64,000 bases of DNA from Acidobacteriota bacterium (GCA_022340585.1 JAJDNS010000081.1:1-64000), one strand, 5' to 3'. Shown: positions 51,624-60,657, numbered from the stretch's first letter. Program-made: numbers and translations. Notes: generated by a model from the letters alone, not told the origin.

Positions 51624-52183
51624 TGGAAGAAGGGGACGAGGATCCCTACGAAGTCCTGGGACTCGATCCCGGGGCGACCCGCGACCAGGTGGACCGTGCC
51701 TACCGGTTCTCACTGGAGATGTACCGCGAGGACGCCCTGGCCACCTACTCGCTGCTCGATCCGGCGGAGCTCGAGGGGCTGAGGCGCCGCATCCACCAGG
51801 CCCACCGGACCCTGACCGACACCGAGTGCCGTCGAGACCACGACGAGGCCCACGGCAACGCGCCGCCGGAGGACTCCGACGTCCGGGTGATTCCCTTCCC
51901 GACGTCTTCGGATGCCGGCGCTCAGGAGCCGGAGATGCCCGACGTCCTGAGCGGCGCCAACCTGAGGCGAATCCGTGAGGCGCGGGGACTGAGCCTGCGC
52001 CACATGGCCGACGTCAGCAAGATCGGGACGCGCTTCCTCGAGTACATCGAGAGCGACCGCTTCGGCCACCTGCCCCCCCCGGTGTACCTGCGCGGCTTCC
52101 TGAAGGAGTACGCGCGGATCGTCGGTCTCGACCCCGGCGCGGTGGCCGAGGCGTACATGAAGCGCATGCCGCCCCGCTCCTGA
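51623..52183 (+). CDS. J-domain-like / HTH (RodZ-type) protein
   Basis: A 186-aa cytosolic protein of two parts. Residues 7-75 have the helix pattern of a DnaJ J-domain (DPYEVLGLDPGATRDQVDRAYR, then IHQAHRTLTDTECRRDHDEA) but the HPD tripeptide needed to stimulate Hsp70 is missing. Residues about 110-185 form a RodZ-like HTH_25 domain (LRRIREARGLSLRHMADVSKI, YIESDRFGHLPPPVYLRGFLKEYARIVGLD). No membrane segment follows, unlike RodZ. Coupled to the MinD-like ATPase; it may be its adaptor or a DNA-binding partner. Confidence 0.82.
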   Translation: MEEGDEDPYEVLGLDPGATRDQVDRAYRFSLEMYREDALATYSLLDPAELEGLRRRIHQAHRTLTDTECRRDHDEAHGNAPPEDSDVRVIPFPTSSDAGAQEPEMPDVLSGANLRRIREARGLSLRHMADVSKIGTRFLEYIESDRFGHLPPPVYLRGFLKEYARIVGLDPGAVAEAYMKRMPPRS

Positions 52184-52196
52184 GAAGGGGGCCGGT

Positions 52197-52270
52197 CCTG
52201 CTAGGACACGATCGCATGGCGGAATCGTGTCCTTGGCCAAAGCATCCGGCCGCAGGCCGGTTCGGTCCTC
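52197..52270 (+). repeat. Family II two-hairpin repeat, copy 2
   Basis: 74 bp with a perfect 9-bp hairpin GGACACGAT / ATCGTGTCC and a second 6-bp hairpin CCGGCC-gca-GGCCGG, then TTCGGTCCTC. It fills the convergent gap between the J/HTH gene and the aminomutase gene; its final bases overlap the latter's stop triplet. Confidence 0.85.
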
Positions 52271-53606
52271 AGAGCGACTTCAGGGCTTCGCGGGTCAGGT
52301 CCAGGGTCAGCGCGAGGTCGGCGTCGGAGTGGGCGGCGCTGATCGAGCCCTGCTTGCAGGCGAGGGGGAAGTGGAAGATCCCCCGCTCGACGAGAGCCCG
52401 GCGGTAGCGGCGGTCCAGGTCGAAGTCGTGGTGCGAGGCCACGTCGTGCCAGTCCACCGGCTGGTGGTCCATGAAGTAGGCGCAGAAGGCCGACCCCAGG
52501 CGACTGACGACGACGGTGAGCCCACGCTCGGAGAAGATCGTCTCGAGGCCCTTCTGGAGGCGGGCTCCCTTCGCCTCCAGCTCCCGGTAGACGGCCCCGT
52601 CGTCACGGCCCAACCGATCGATGGTGGCGATGGCGGCCGCGGTGGGGACCGGGTGGGCGTTGTAGGTACCGGCGATCAGCACGCGACGTCCCGGGTCGGG
52701 GTCGTCGAATCGGGCCATGACGTCGGCCCTCCCCCCGATGACGCCGAGGGGATAGCCGTTGGCCACCGCCTTGCCGAAGACGGAGAGGTCGGGCGTCACG
52801 CCGCACCGCGACTGGTAGCCGCCGAGGGCGGAGCGGAAGCCCGTCTTCACCTCGTCGAAGACGAGGAGGGCCCCGTGTCGATCACAGATCTCCCGGAGGG
52901 CCCGGAGGTACCCGGGGCGCGGGGGGATGACGCCCACGTTCTGGAGCACGGGCTCGGTCATGACGCAGGCCACCGGGTGGCGCTCCAGCACCCACTCCAC
53001 GGACGCGGAGTCGTTGAAGTTGACGACGTGCACGAGCCGCTGGGCCGACTTCGGGATCCCGGCCGAAGCGGGGAGAAAGGGGTACTCTCCGGGGCTGGCC
53101 CGGGGACCGACGGTGTCGAGGCCGGGCATGACCTGCCGGGCTACGTCGTTGTGCCACCCGTTGTACCCGCCGAGGGTCAGGACGACGTCCTCGCGCCCGG
53201 TGAACGCGCGGCTGAGACGGACGGCGTGGGCGGTGGCCTCGCTGCCGGTGTTGGCGATCTGGACGCGCTCGAGGGACGGGACACAGGCGCGGAGACGCTC
53301 GGACAGCTCGATCTCCCAGGGGGTGGTCCCCGCTCCCATGAGAGAAGGCCCCTCCTCGGCCGCGGCGCGCACCGCCGCGTTCACCTCCGGGTCGTTGTGG
53401 CCGAGGATGTGGGGGGCGAAGGCGGCGTGGTAGTCGACGTACTCGTTCCCGTCGGCGTCCCAGAGCCGACTCCCCCGGGCGCGGACGAAGCTGATCGGCG
53501 GATCGGTCCTGCGATTCAGGGACACGACCCCGCCGGCGATGGACTCGGCCCCGCGCCGGGCCAGCAACTCGGATTCGGGCCGGTCGGTGATGGGCGTCCT
53601 CGTCAT
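52269..53606 (-). CDS. Class III PLP aminotransferase, glutamate-1-semialdehyde-aminomutase-like
   Basis: A 445-aa fold-type-I enzyme. VQIANTGSEATAHAVRLSRAFTG binds the PLP phosphate, LLVFDEVKTGFRSALGGYQ holds the ring-nitrogen Asp251, and the Schiff-base lysine is K279 in VFGKAVANGYPLG. The pattern is closest to glutamate-1-semialdehyde 2,1-aminomutase, but placement in an operon with an IlvD/Edd dehydratase and an SDR under LacI control argues for a catabolic amino- or keto-sugar-acid substrate rather than heme synthesis. Start at MTRTPITDR; the upstream stop codon overlaps its ribosome site AGGAG. Confidence 0.85.
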   Translation of the reverse strand: MTRTPITDRPESELLARRGAESIAGGVVSLNRRTDPPISFVRARGSRLWDADGNEYVDYHAAFAPHILGHNDPEVNAAVRAAAEEGPSLMGAGTTPWEIELSERLRACVPSLERVQIANTGSEATAHAVRLSRAFTGREDVVLTLGGYNGWHNDVARQVMPGLDTVGPRASPGEYPFLPASAGIPKSAQRLVHVVNFNDSASVEWVLERHPVACVMTEPVLQNVGVIPPRPGYLRALREICDRHGALLVFDEVKTGFRSALGGYQSRCGVTPDLSVFGKAVANGYPLGVIGGRADVMARFDDPDPGRRVLIAGTYNAHPVPTAAAIATIDRLGRDDGAVYRELEAKGARLQKGLETIFSERGLTVVVSRLGSAFCAYFMDHQPVDWHDVASHHDFDLDRRYRRALVERGIFHFPLACKQGSISAAHSDADLALTLDLTREALKSL

Positions 53607-53616
53607 CCGTGGTCTC

Positions 53617-55341
53617 CTAGGACCGCCCGACCTCAGGGGGCACGAAGCGACGCGCGGCGGCGTCACGGGGGCGCAGGAAATCGAGATCACACCCCTCGTC
53701 GGCCTGCAAGACCGTGTCGATGTACACGCGCGGCCAACCGCGGTGATGCGGCGAGTCCGGCGGCCGCCAGCGCGCGCGGCGGCGCGCGAGCTCCTCGTCG
53801 GGCACGAGGAGCTCGAGGCGCCGAGCGGGGGTGTCGAGAGCGATGCGGTCCCCGGTGCGGACGAGGGCCAGGGGGCCACCAACGGCGGCCTCCGGCGCCA
53901 CGTGCAGGACGACGGTGCCGAAGCCGGTGCCGCTCATCCGCGCGTCGGAGAGGCGCACCATGTCGCGGACGCCGGCCTGCTGGAGCTTCTTAGGGATCGG
54001 GATCATCCCCCACTCCGGCATCCCCGGCGCCCCCCGAGGCCCGGCATGGCGCAGGACGAGGACGGTCTCGGCGGTGACCTCGAGGTCCGGGTCGTCGATC
54101 CGGGCCCGCAGGTCCGCGTAGGAGTCGAAGACCAGCGCCGGCCCCTCGTGGCGCAGGAGGGCCGGGGTGGCCGCCGCCACCTTGAGCACGCCCCCGTTCG
54201 GCGCGAGGCTCCCCTCGAGAACGGCGAGGGTGGGAGAGGCCGCCACGGGATCCCGGAGGGGGCGGATGGCCCCGGGGCCGGGTCGCTCCACGGTCGCGAG
54301 CTCCTCACGCCAGGTTCGCCCGGTGACGGTGAGGGCGTCCGTTGCCATTATCGGCTCGAGGTTCTTGAGGAGCGCGGGGACCCCGCCCGCGCTCTCGAAG
54401 TCGTCGACCAGACCGACACCCACCGGCTCCAAGTCCACCAGACACGGGATGTCTCGCGAGAGGACGTCGAAGCGCCGGAGGGGAAGATCGACGCCGGCCC
54501 GGCCGGCCAGGGCGAGCAGGTGGAGAACGGCGTTCGTGGAGCCCCCCAGGGCCAGAAGCGCTCGAATCGCGTTGTCGAACGCGTCCGGGGTGAGGAGGCG
54601 CGAGGGACGGAGGTCCTCGGCGATCATGGCGACGATGCGCTTTCCCGACGACTCTGCGTCGCGAAGCCGCCCGGCGCTCCCGGCCGGGGGCGTCCCCGTC
54701 CCCGGCGGCATGACGCCCAGGGTCTCGGCCATCGCCGCCATCGTCGACGCCGTGCCCATCACGTTGCAGGCGCCCGGGCCGGCGGCCAGGGCCTTCTCGA
54801 CCTCGTGGAACTCCTCCTCCACGAGCCGCCCCGACCGCACCTCGTCCCACAGCCGCCACAGGTCGGTCCCGGACCCCAGGCGCCTCCCGCGCCAGGCTCC
54901 GGCCGGCCGCGGCCCCGCGTTGAGCTGGATCGCGGGGAGGTCGGCGCTGGCCGCGGCCATGAGCTGGGCCGGGATCGTCTTGTCGCAGCCACCGAGGAGC
55001 ACGACGCCGTCGAGGGGGCAGGCCCGGAGGGTCTCCTCTACCTGCATGGCCAGGAGGTTGCGGTACATCATGGCGCTGGGCTTCATGAGGTCCTCGCCCA
55101 GGCCCATCACCGGAAACTCCAGGGGGATCCCGCCCGCCCGCCGCACGCCGGTCTTCACGGCCTCGGCGGTCATGCGCAGGGTCAGGTCGCAGGGGTTGAG
55201 CTCCGACCAGGAGCTCGCGATGCCGACCACGGGCTCGCCCTCGTACCGGTCCATGTCGAGCCCGAGCATCCGCAGGGCGCCCCGGTGCTGGAACCCCAGC
55301 TCGTCGCGGCCCCGGAGCCACTCGTGGGAGCGGAGCCTCAC
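53617..55341 (-). CDS. IlvD/Edd-family sugar-acid dehydratase
   Basis: A 574-aa iron-sulfur dehydratase. The three cluster cysteines are C51 (WSELNPCDLT), C119 (LLGGCDKTIP) and C192 (GACNVMGTAST), with the Mg/substrate loop and the C-terminal SDARMSGTGFGTVVLH. Sugar-acid dehydratases of this family (arabinonate, xylonate, gluconate) form 2-keto-3-deoxy acids; branched-chain IlvD is the alternative, but the context favours sugar acids. GTG start overlapping the SDR stop by 4 nt. A longer frame upstream lies inside the SDR gene and is rejected. Confidence 0.9.
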   Translation of the reverse strand: MRLRSHEWLRGRDELGFQHRGALRMLGLDMDRYEGEPVVGIASSWSELNPCDLTLRMTAEAVKTGVRRAGGIPLEFPVMGLGEDLMKPSAMMYRNLLAMQVEETLRACPLDGVVLLGGCDKTIPAQLMAAASADLPAIQLNAGPRPAGAWRGRRLGSGTDLWRLWDEVRSGRLVEEEFHEVEKALAAGPGACNVMGTASTMAAMAETLGVMPPGTGTPPAGSAGRLRDAESSGKRIVAMIAEDLRPSRLLTPDAFDNAIRALLALGGSTNAVLHLLALAGRAGVDLPLRRFDVLSRDIPCLVDLEPVGVGLVDDFESAGGVPALLKNLEPIMATDALTVTGRTWREELATVERPGPGAIRPLRDPVAASPTLAVLEGSLAPNGGVLKVAAATPALLRHEGPALVFDSYADLRARIDDPDLEVTAETVLVLRHAGPRGAPGMPEWGMIPIPKKLQQAGVRDMVRLSDARMSGTGFGTVVLHVAPEAAVGGPLALVRTGDRIALDTPARRLELLVPDEELARRRARWRPPDSPHHRGWPRVYIDTVLQADEGCDLDFLRPRDAAARRFVPPEVGRS

Positions 55342-56135
55342 GTCCTCGGGCCCAGGCGGTCCAGGAGGTCCTTGCCGGGCTTCTGGCCGGCGAGCTGGCC
55401 GCCGTCGATCACGAAGACCTGGCCGGTGGTCCACATGGCTTCGTCGCTGGCCAGGAAGAGAAAGAGCCCGGTCACATCCTCGACCGTCCCCGGGCGCCCG
55501 GCCGGGATGTAGCGGTCGACGAAGTCGCGAACGAACTCGGGGTTGTCGATCTCCATCGACATCGGCGTCTGGAGGTAGCCCGGGGCCACCGCGTTGACCC
55601 GGATTCCGGCATGGGCGAGCTCGAGGGCCATGGTCTTCGTCAGCATCACCACCCCGCCCTTGCTGGCGTTGTAGTGGGCGTAGCCCACCTCGCCGTCGAG
55701 ACCGTTCTTGCTCGCCATGTTCAGGACCACGCCCCGGCGCCGAGGCGCCATGTGGCGACAGGCCGCCTGAGCCACGTGGAACATGCCGGTCAGATTGACG
55801 TCGAGGATGTGCTTCCAGCTCTCCTCGGAGACGTCGAGGAATCCTTCCTCCTCGGCGATGCCCGCGTTGTTCACCAGGACATCGAGAGGGGCGCGGGTGT
55901 CGGCGGCTTCGACTTCGGCGAAGACCCGGGCGCGGTCGGTGACGTCGACGAGCGCGGTGACCACCTCCTCCGCCCCGGACGTGGCCACCGAGGCACGGGC
56001 GGCGTCGAGGTTCTCCTCGTGCACGTCGAACAGCGTCAGCCGGGCGCCCTCGCGGCCGAACGCGAGGGCGATACCCAGGCCGACTCCCCGGGCGCCCCCG
56101 GTCACCAGCACGTGCTTCCCTGCGAAGCGATTCAT
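55338..56135 (-). CDS. Short-chain dehydrogenase/reductase
   Basis: A 265-aa classical SDR. NAD(P)-binding TGGARGVGLGIA (12-23), NNAG in VLVNNAGIAEEEG, and the catalytic Ser/Tyr/Lys set in VVLNMASKNGLDG and YAHYNASKGG. Acidic Asp after strand 2 (LTLFDVHEEN) suggests NAD preference. First gene of the LacI-controlled operon and likely oxidises a sugar or polyol to the lactone or keto form that the dehydratase then uses. GGAGG precedes the ATG. Confidence 0.92.
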   Translation of the reverse strand: MNRFAGKHVLVTGGARGVGLGIALAFGREGARLTLFDVHEENLDAARASVATSGAEEVVTALVDVTDRARVFAEVEAADTRAPLDVLVNNAGIAEEEGFLDVSEESWKHILDVNLTGMFHVAQAACRHMAPRRRGVVLNMASKNGLDGEVGYAHYNASKGGVVMLTKTMALELAHAGIRVNAVAPGYLQTPMSMEIDNPEFVRDFVDRYIPAGRPGTVEDVTGLFLFLASDEAMWTTGQVFVIDGGQLAGQKPGKDLLDRLGPRT

Positions 56136-56168
56136 CAGGCGTCCTCCTGCCCTCTTGCCGATGGAGGA

Positions 56169-56180
56169 ACTATAACGTTA
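56169..56180 (-). promoter_or_regulatory. LacI-type operator overlapping the SDR operon -10
   Basis: TAACGTTA (56173-56180), a palindrome with the central CG step typical of LacI-family operators, overlaps TATAGT (56174-56169, minus strand), a likely -10 for the SDR operon. It lies between the operon and the divergent LacI gene. Confidence 0.65.
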
Positions 56181-56202
56181 AAATGCACCTCGTCAAGGAC
56201 CG

Positions 56203-56277
56203 CCTGCCCAGGACACGATCGCCCTGGCGGGATCTGGTCCCTGGCCAAGGGAGCCGGCCGCAGGCCGGTAGCAGTCC
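56203..56277 (+). repeat. Family II two-hairpin repeat, copy 3
   Basis: About 75 bp matching copy 2: CCCAGGACACGATCGC, GGCGGGATCTGGTCCCTGGCCAAGG, CCGGCCGCAGGCCGG and GTCC at the end. The first hairpin has diverged, the second is perfect. It ends only 5 nt before the LacI start codon, so it replaces the usual ribosome-site region. Confidence 0.8.
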
Positions 56278-56282
56278 ACCGC

Positions 56283-57299
56283 ATGACCACACTCAAGGAC
56301 GTGGCGCGGGCGGCCGGGGTCTCGGCCCAGACCGTCTCCAACGTCGTCAACAATCGCGCCGTCGTTCGCCGCGAGACCCGCCAGCGGGTGCTCGAGGCCC
56401 TCGACCGTCTCGGCTACCGGCCCAACCTCGCCGCCCGGGGCCTCCGACGGCGCCAGTCCCGAGCCCTCGCCTTCCTCGTGGTCGACCCCTCGCCCCGCTA
56501 CCTGGCCGACCCCTTCCACGGCTCGGTTCTCACCGGCCTGGCCGAGGTGGCTCGGGAGAGGGGATATGGTCTCGTGATCCAGGGGCTGCCTCCCGACGGG
56601 AAAGGCGGCGGGCGGCTCTCCGACGTCTACCGTCACGCCCAGATCGACGGGGCGGTGGTGACGCTGGGCGGGACGGCGGTCGAGCGCCGGCGCCACCTGG
56701 GCGACCTGCGCCGGGGCGGGGGACCCTTCGTCCTGCTCGAGCAGTCGGTCGGCGCGGGCGACGACGCCGCCTGCGTCCGGGGGCGGAACCGCAGCGGGGC
56801 CGCCGCCGTCACCCGTCACCTGCTGGCCGCCGGGCACCGACACCTCGGCCTCGTCATCCCCGACCTGGCCTGGCCCGCGGTCGAGGAGCGCGTTCGAGGA
56901 TTCCGGGGTGCTGTGGAATCGCAGCGGGCCCGGACGACCGCCCGGGTGGTGCGGTGCGGGCCCGAGACCCCCGACGCCGCCCGCGATGCCACCGAAGGAC
57001 TCCTCGCCGCGCACCCGAAGATGACGGCGGTGCTGGGGGCCAACGACCTCCTGGCGGTGGGGATCCTGGACGCCCTGCGTCGCCGGGGACTCCGGTGCCC
57101 CGAAGACGTGGCCGTGGCTGGCTTCGACGACTTCGATCTCGCCCGGTGGATCCGTCCCCCCTTGACCACGGTTCGGCTGCCGGGCGACGAGATGGGTCGT
57201 CGGGCCGCCGAACTCCTGATCGGGAGACTGGAGAACGGCCGCTTCTCCACACGTCGCCTCGAGGTCGCGACGGAGCTGATCGTGCGGGAGTCGGCCTGA
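56283..57299 (+). CDS. LacI-family transcriptional regulator
   Basis: A 338-aa regulator. HTH TLKDVARAAGVSAQTVSNVVNNRAVVRRETRQRVLEAL and hinge YRPNLAARGLRRRQS are canonical, followed by a periplasmic-binding-type ligand domain (VAVAGFDDFDLARWIRPPLTTVRLP). It is divergent from the SDR-dehydratase-aminomutase operon and should repress it through TAACGTTA. The region before its ATG is a family II repeat with no clear ribosome site, so translation may be weak or use another start. Confidence 0.92.
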   Translation: MTTLKDVARAAGVSAQTVSNVVNNRAVVRRETRQRVLEALDRLGYRPNLAARGLRRRQSRALAFLVVDPSPRYLADPFHGSVLTGLAEVARERGYGLVIQGLPPDGKGGGRLSDVYRHAQIDGAVVTLGGTAVERRRHLGDLRRGGGPFVLLEQSVGAGDDAACVRGRNRSGAAAVTRHLLAAGHRHLGLVIPDLAWPAVEERVRGFRGAVESQRARTTARVVRCGPETPDAARDATEGLLAAHPKMTAVLGANDLLAVGILDALRRRGLRCPEDVAVAGFDDFDLARWIRPPLTTVRLPGDEMGRRAAELLIGRLENGRFSTRRLEVATELIVRESA

Positions 57300-57336
57300 T
57301 GACGTCTCACCCGTGGACTCGATCGAGGAGGTTCCC

Positions 57337-59568
57337 ATGAAAGCCACTGCCGCCGTGGCCCTTCCCGTCGCCCTGCTGGCCATGGCCGGCGCCGCCCCCA
57401 CCGAGGAGGTCCCGCCCGTGGCCGCTCCGCCCAGGGCCGAGGTGGGATGGGTCCCGGTGGTGCGGGCTCGGAGCGCCCCGGTGATCGACGGAGCCGCGGG
57501 GGAGTCCTGGTCGCCGGCGGTGACCCGACGGCTGGAGCGGAGCAAGGGGCCGATGCCCTCGAGCGCCGACATCCAGGCCGAGTTCCGGGGGATGTGGGAC
57601 GAGGACGCGCTGTACGTGCTCGTTCAGGTCCTCGACGACGAGACCACCACCCGCGAAGGACCGGTCCCGTGGGAGCACGACAGCGTCGAGGTGTACGTCG
57701 ACGGGGACGGCAGCCGAAACGACGCGGTCGACGGGTACGACGGGAACGACCGGCAGTTCGTGTTCCGGTGGGACGACCCGGTGGCCCACGCGACGAAGGG
57801 CGCGAGCGTCGAGAGCCTCCGCTTCGCGCAGTCCGAGTGGGAGCACGGGTATCGGATGGAGATCGCGATCCCGTGGAGCACTCTCGGAGTCGCCCCGGGA
57901 GCCGGGTCGACGATCGGGCTCGACGTCCACGTCAACGACGACGACGGGGTGGGGCGCGAGGACAAGATCATGTGGTCCGACGGGTCCGACGCCGCCAGCT
58001 CCGAGCCCCGGCGCTTCGGGAAGGCCGTGCTCCTGGACGCCCTCGAGGCGACCGAGGAGCAACGGGCCACGCTGACCGTCGCCGCCCCCGACCTCGGCCG
58101 GGAGCTCGCCGGCGAGCCCCCACTGCGCCTCCAGTACCACGACATCCGAGCCGACGCCGGAGGCATGATCCTTCCCTGGTCCCACGACGAACCGGCGGTG
58201 GCCTACGACCAGGTCATCCGCCTGGTCTGGGGCTTCTGGCGGCAGATGGAGGACTGCCCGAACGGCGTGAAGTACTACCTGCAGCACCAGGTCTGGAAGC
58301 CCGAGCACGACCCCCGCGGCCTCGGCGGCGACCAGATCAACATGGCCCTCAGCTCCTGGAACCTCCTGCACCAGTACCTGGGCGATCCCGGGGTCGTCGC
58401 CGACATGCGTCTGCAGGCCGACTACTGGATCGAGAACGGGCTCACCGGGCCCGACGGGCCGTGGCCGAACCTGCCCTTCCCCTACAACACCGACATCCAC
58501 TCCGGCCGCTACGACGGGGACATGGTTGCCGGCAAGGGATTCCTGCAGCCCGACAAGGCGGGTTCCTTCGGGACCGAGCTCGTCACCCTCCACAAGATCA
58601 CCGCTGAGCCCCGCTACCTCGAGGTGGCCGTCGGCATCGCCGACACCCTGGCCCGGAACGCGAAGCCCGGCGACCAGGACCACTCCCCCTGGCCCTACCG
58701 CGTGCACTTCGAGACCGGCGAGGTGTTCGAGAAGGAGGGGGTGCGCTTCACCTACACCACCAACTGGACCGGGGCTCTGCGTCTATTCGACGACCTGATC
58801 GCCATGGAGAAGGGGAGCGTCGACGACTACGAGAAGGCCCGGACCCTCGTGAGCGACTGGCTGAAGACCTACCCGCTGAAGACGATGAGGTGGGGGCCCT
58901 TCTTCGAGGACATCAACACCTACTCCGACACCCAGATCAACGCGGGCACCCTGGCCCGCTACATCCTCGAGCACCCCGGCTGGATGCCGGACGGGGAGGA
59001 GGCCGTTCGCCGGATCCTCGACGATTGCGACCGCAAGTTCTCGAACCCCTTCTGGGCGAAGTACGGAGTGCGGGCCACCAACGAGCAGACGGCCTACGAG
59101 GTGCCGGGCAACAGCCACACCTCGCGCCAGAACGCCCTCGAGCTGATGTGGGCGGAAGCCACCGGTGACTGGTCACGGAAGGACAGGTCCGTCCGCAACC
59201 TCAACTGGGCGACCTACATGGTGGCCGAGGACGGCCGGAACCGGTACTACCGCGACGACATCTGGCTGACCGACGGCTACGGGGACTACATCCGCCACTA
59301 TCTGCGGGCCATGGCTGCGGCACCGGATCTGGCGCCTCCCGATCAGAACCACCTGCTGAGGACGACGTCGGTCGTTCGCTCCGTCGAGTACGGCGACGAC
59401 GCGGTCACCTACGAGAAGTGGGATGCCGGCTCCCGCGAGCGGCTGAAGCTGGGGGAGTGGGAGCCCGGCGAGGTCGAGGGCGGGACGTTCACCTGGGACC
59501 CGGAGACGCGCGTCCTGGAGGTCGAGTCCGGGTCGAGGCGGGTGGTGGTCCGTCGGGCCGAGAGCTGA
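57337..59568 (+). CDS. Secreted CBM9-like protein with alpha/alpha-toroid domain
   Basis: A 743-aa protein with signal peptide (KATAAVALPVALLAMAGAAP). Residues about 40-240 form a CBM9/DOMON-like beta-sandwich (APVIDGAAGESWSPAVTR, DDETTTREGPVPWEHDSVEVYVDGD). Residues about 265-680 are helical with repeated hairpins resembling an (alpha/alpha)6 barrel (QINMALSSWNLLHQYLGD, FTYTTNWTGALRLFDDLI, SRQNALELMWAEATGD), then a small beta tail. It looks like a polysaccharide-active enzyme, but no known catalytic motif stands out. GAGGAGG precedes the ATG, 37 nt after the LacI gene, so likely co-transcribed with its regulator. Confidence 0.78.
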   Translation: MKATAAVALPVALLAMAGAAPTEEVPPVAAPPRAEVGWVPVVRARSAPVIDGAAGESWSPAVTRRLERSKGPMPSSADIQAEFRGMWDEDALYVLVQVLDDETTTREGPVPWEHDSVEVYVDGDGSRNDAVDGYDGNDRQFVFRWDDPVAHATKGASVESLRFAQSEWEHGYRMEIAIPWSTLGVAPGAGSTIGLDVHVNDDDGVGREDKIMWSDGSDAASSEPRRFGKAVLLDALEATEEQRATLTVAAPDLGRELAGEPPLRLQYHDIRADAGGMILPWSHDEPAVAYDQVIRLVWGFWRQMEDCPNGVKYYLQHQVWKPEHDPRGLGGDQINMALSSWNLLHQYLGDPGVVADMRLQADYWIENGLTGPDGPWPNLPFPYNTDIHSGRYDGDMVAGKGFLQPDKAGSFGTELVTLHKITAEPRYLEVAVGIADTLARNAKPGDQDHSPWPYRVHFETGEVFEKEGVRFTYTTNWTGALRLFDDLIAMEKGSVDDYEKARTLVSDWLKTYPLKTMRWGPFFEDINTYSDTQINAGTLARYILEHPGWMPDGEEAVRRILDDCDRKFSNPFWAKYGVRATNEQTAYEVPGNSHTSRQNALELMWAEATGDWSRKDRSVRNLNWATYMVAEDGRNRYYRDDIWLTDGYGDYIRHYLRAMAAAPDLAPPDQNHLLRTTSVVRSVEYGDDAVTYEKWDAGSRERLKLGEWEPGEVEGGTFTWDPETRVLEVESGSRRVVVRRAES

Positions 59569-59655
59569 TGGCGGATGCTGCGGCCCGATTCGAGCTCCTC
59601 GGGCCTGGGCCCGGTCGCCCGGGAGCGCCTGCCTCACGCAGGACCCCGGGACTGG

Positions 59656-59661
59656 TATCGT
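59656..59661 (+). promoter_or_regulatory. -10 box for the M24 peptidase
   Basis: TATCGT, 15 nt before the ATG; leader under 10 nt. Confidence 0.35.
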
Positions 59662-59676
59662 GGGGTGGGGTTGCCC

Positions 59677-60657
59677 ATGCGATCGCTCGACTCGGTCAGC
59701 GCCCGCCACCGTGTGGCCAGAGGACTCGCCGCCCTGCTCGCTCCCGCTCTGCTCGCAGGGGCCTGCGACGGTGACGGAGCGACCGCTCCCGGCCCGGCCC
59801 CGACGCCCGCCCCCCTTGCCCGCGAGCAGGCCGTGCGCGAGGCCGTGCGCATCACCGCGGCCGCCCAGCTCGAGGTGATGCGCCAGGCCCGGCCGGGGAT
59901 GACCGAGGGTGACGTGAAGGCCATCATCGACCAGGTCTTCCGGCAGGAAGGGGCGGACGGGCTGGCCTTCGAGCACATCGTGGCCACCGGCGCCCACTCG
60001 GTGGAGGCCCACTACTTCGGCAACGACGGTGTCCTCACCGACGGGGATCTCCTCGTGGTCGACATTGGTGCCACCAGGGACGGGTGGGCGTCCGACATGA
60101 CCCGCACGATCCCGGTGAGCGGGATCTTCTCCTCGCGGCAGCGAGAGCTGTACGGGCTGGCCCTCGAGGCCCAGCAGATGGCCGCGCGTCGCGCCCGCAC
60201 TGCGGTGGACAGCCTCCAGGACATGCAGGACTGGGTGATCGAGCTCTACCAGGCCAGCTCCCTGCGGGGGCAGGCCGCGGACGGCTCGCTCCAGACCCTC
60301 GACAGCTTCAACCCGTACCGGCTCGGCCACTACATGGGACACGAGGTCCACGGTGAGGACACGGGCTGGGACTGGAGGGCACCGCTCGTGGAGGATCAGG
60401 CCCTCACCGTCGAGCCCGGGATGTACATTGCGGACGAGGGGATCGGTCTGCGCGTCGAGGACGACTACTGGGTGGGGCCGGTGGGGCTGGAGTGCCTGTC
60501 GTGTCCCCTGGTGCCGAGAGGACCGGTGGACATCGAGGGGGTCATGGCCGCGGCCCGGGTCGGTGCGCCCGAGGTCGTGACGCCCCTCACCCGCGCGCCG
60601 CTTCCGGTGAGCCCGGATGCAACGGGGCAGCTCCACATGCAGCCGCAGAAGGACTGA
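59677..60657 (+). CDS. M24 (Xaa-Pro aminopeptidase-like) lipoprotein
   Basis: A 326-aa pita-bread-fold metallopeptidase with lipobox LLAGAC. All five dinuclear metal ligands are visible: Asp in VVDIGAT, Asp in SDMTRTIP, His in YRLGHYMGHEVHG, Glu in TVEPGMYI and Glu in GLRVEDDYWV. The N-terminal substrate-recognition domain of full aminopeptidase P is missing, so this is a catalytic-domain-only form. Likely trims Xaa-Pro peptides in the envelope. An unusual long C-terminal tail follows LECLSCPLV. Confidence 0.9.
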   Translation: MRSLDSVSARHRVARGLAALLAPALLAGACDGDGATAPGPAPTPAPLAREQAVREAVRITAAAQLEVMRQARPGMTEGDVKAIIDQVFRQEGADGLAFEHIVATGAHSVEAHYFGNDGVLTDGDLLVVDIGATRDGWASDMTRTIPVSGIFSSRQRELYGLALEAQQMAARRARTAVDSLQDMQDWVIELYQASSLRGQAADGSLQTLDSFNPYRLGHYMGHEVHGEDTGWDWRAPLVEDQALTVEPGMYIADEGIGLRVEDDYWVGPVGLECLSCPLVPRGPVDIEGVMAAARVGAPEVVTPLTRAPLPVSPDATGQLHMQPQKD

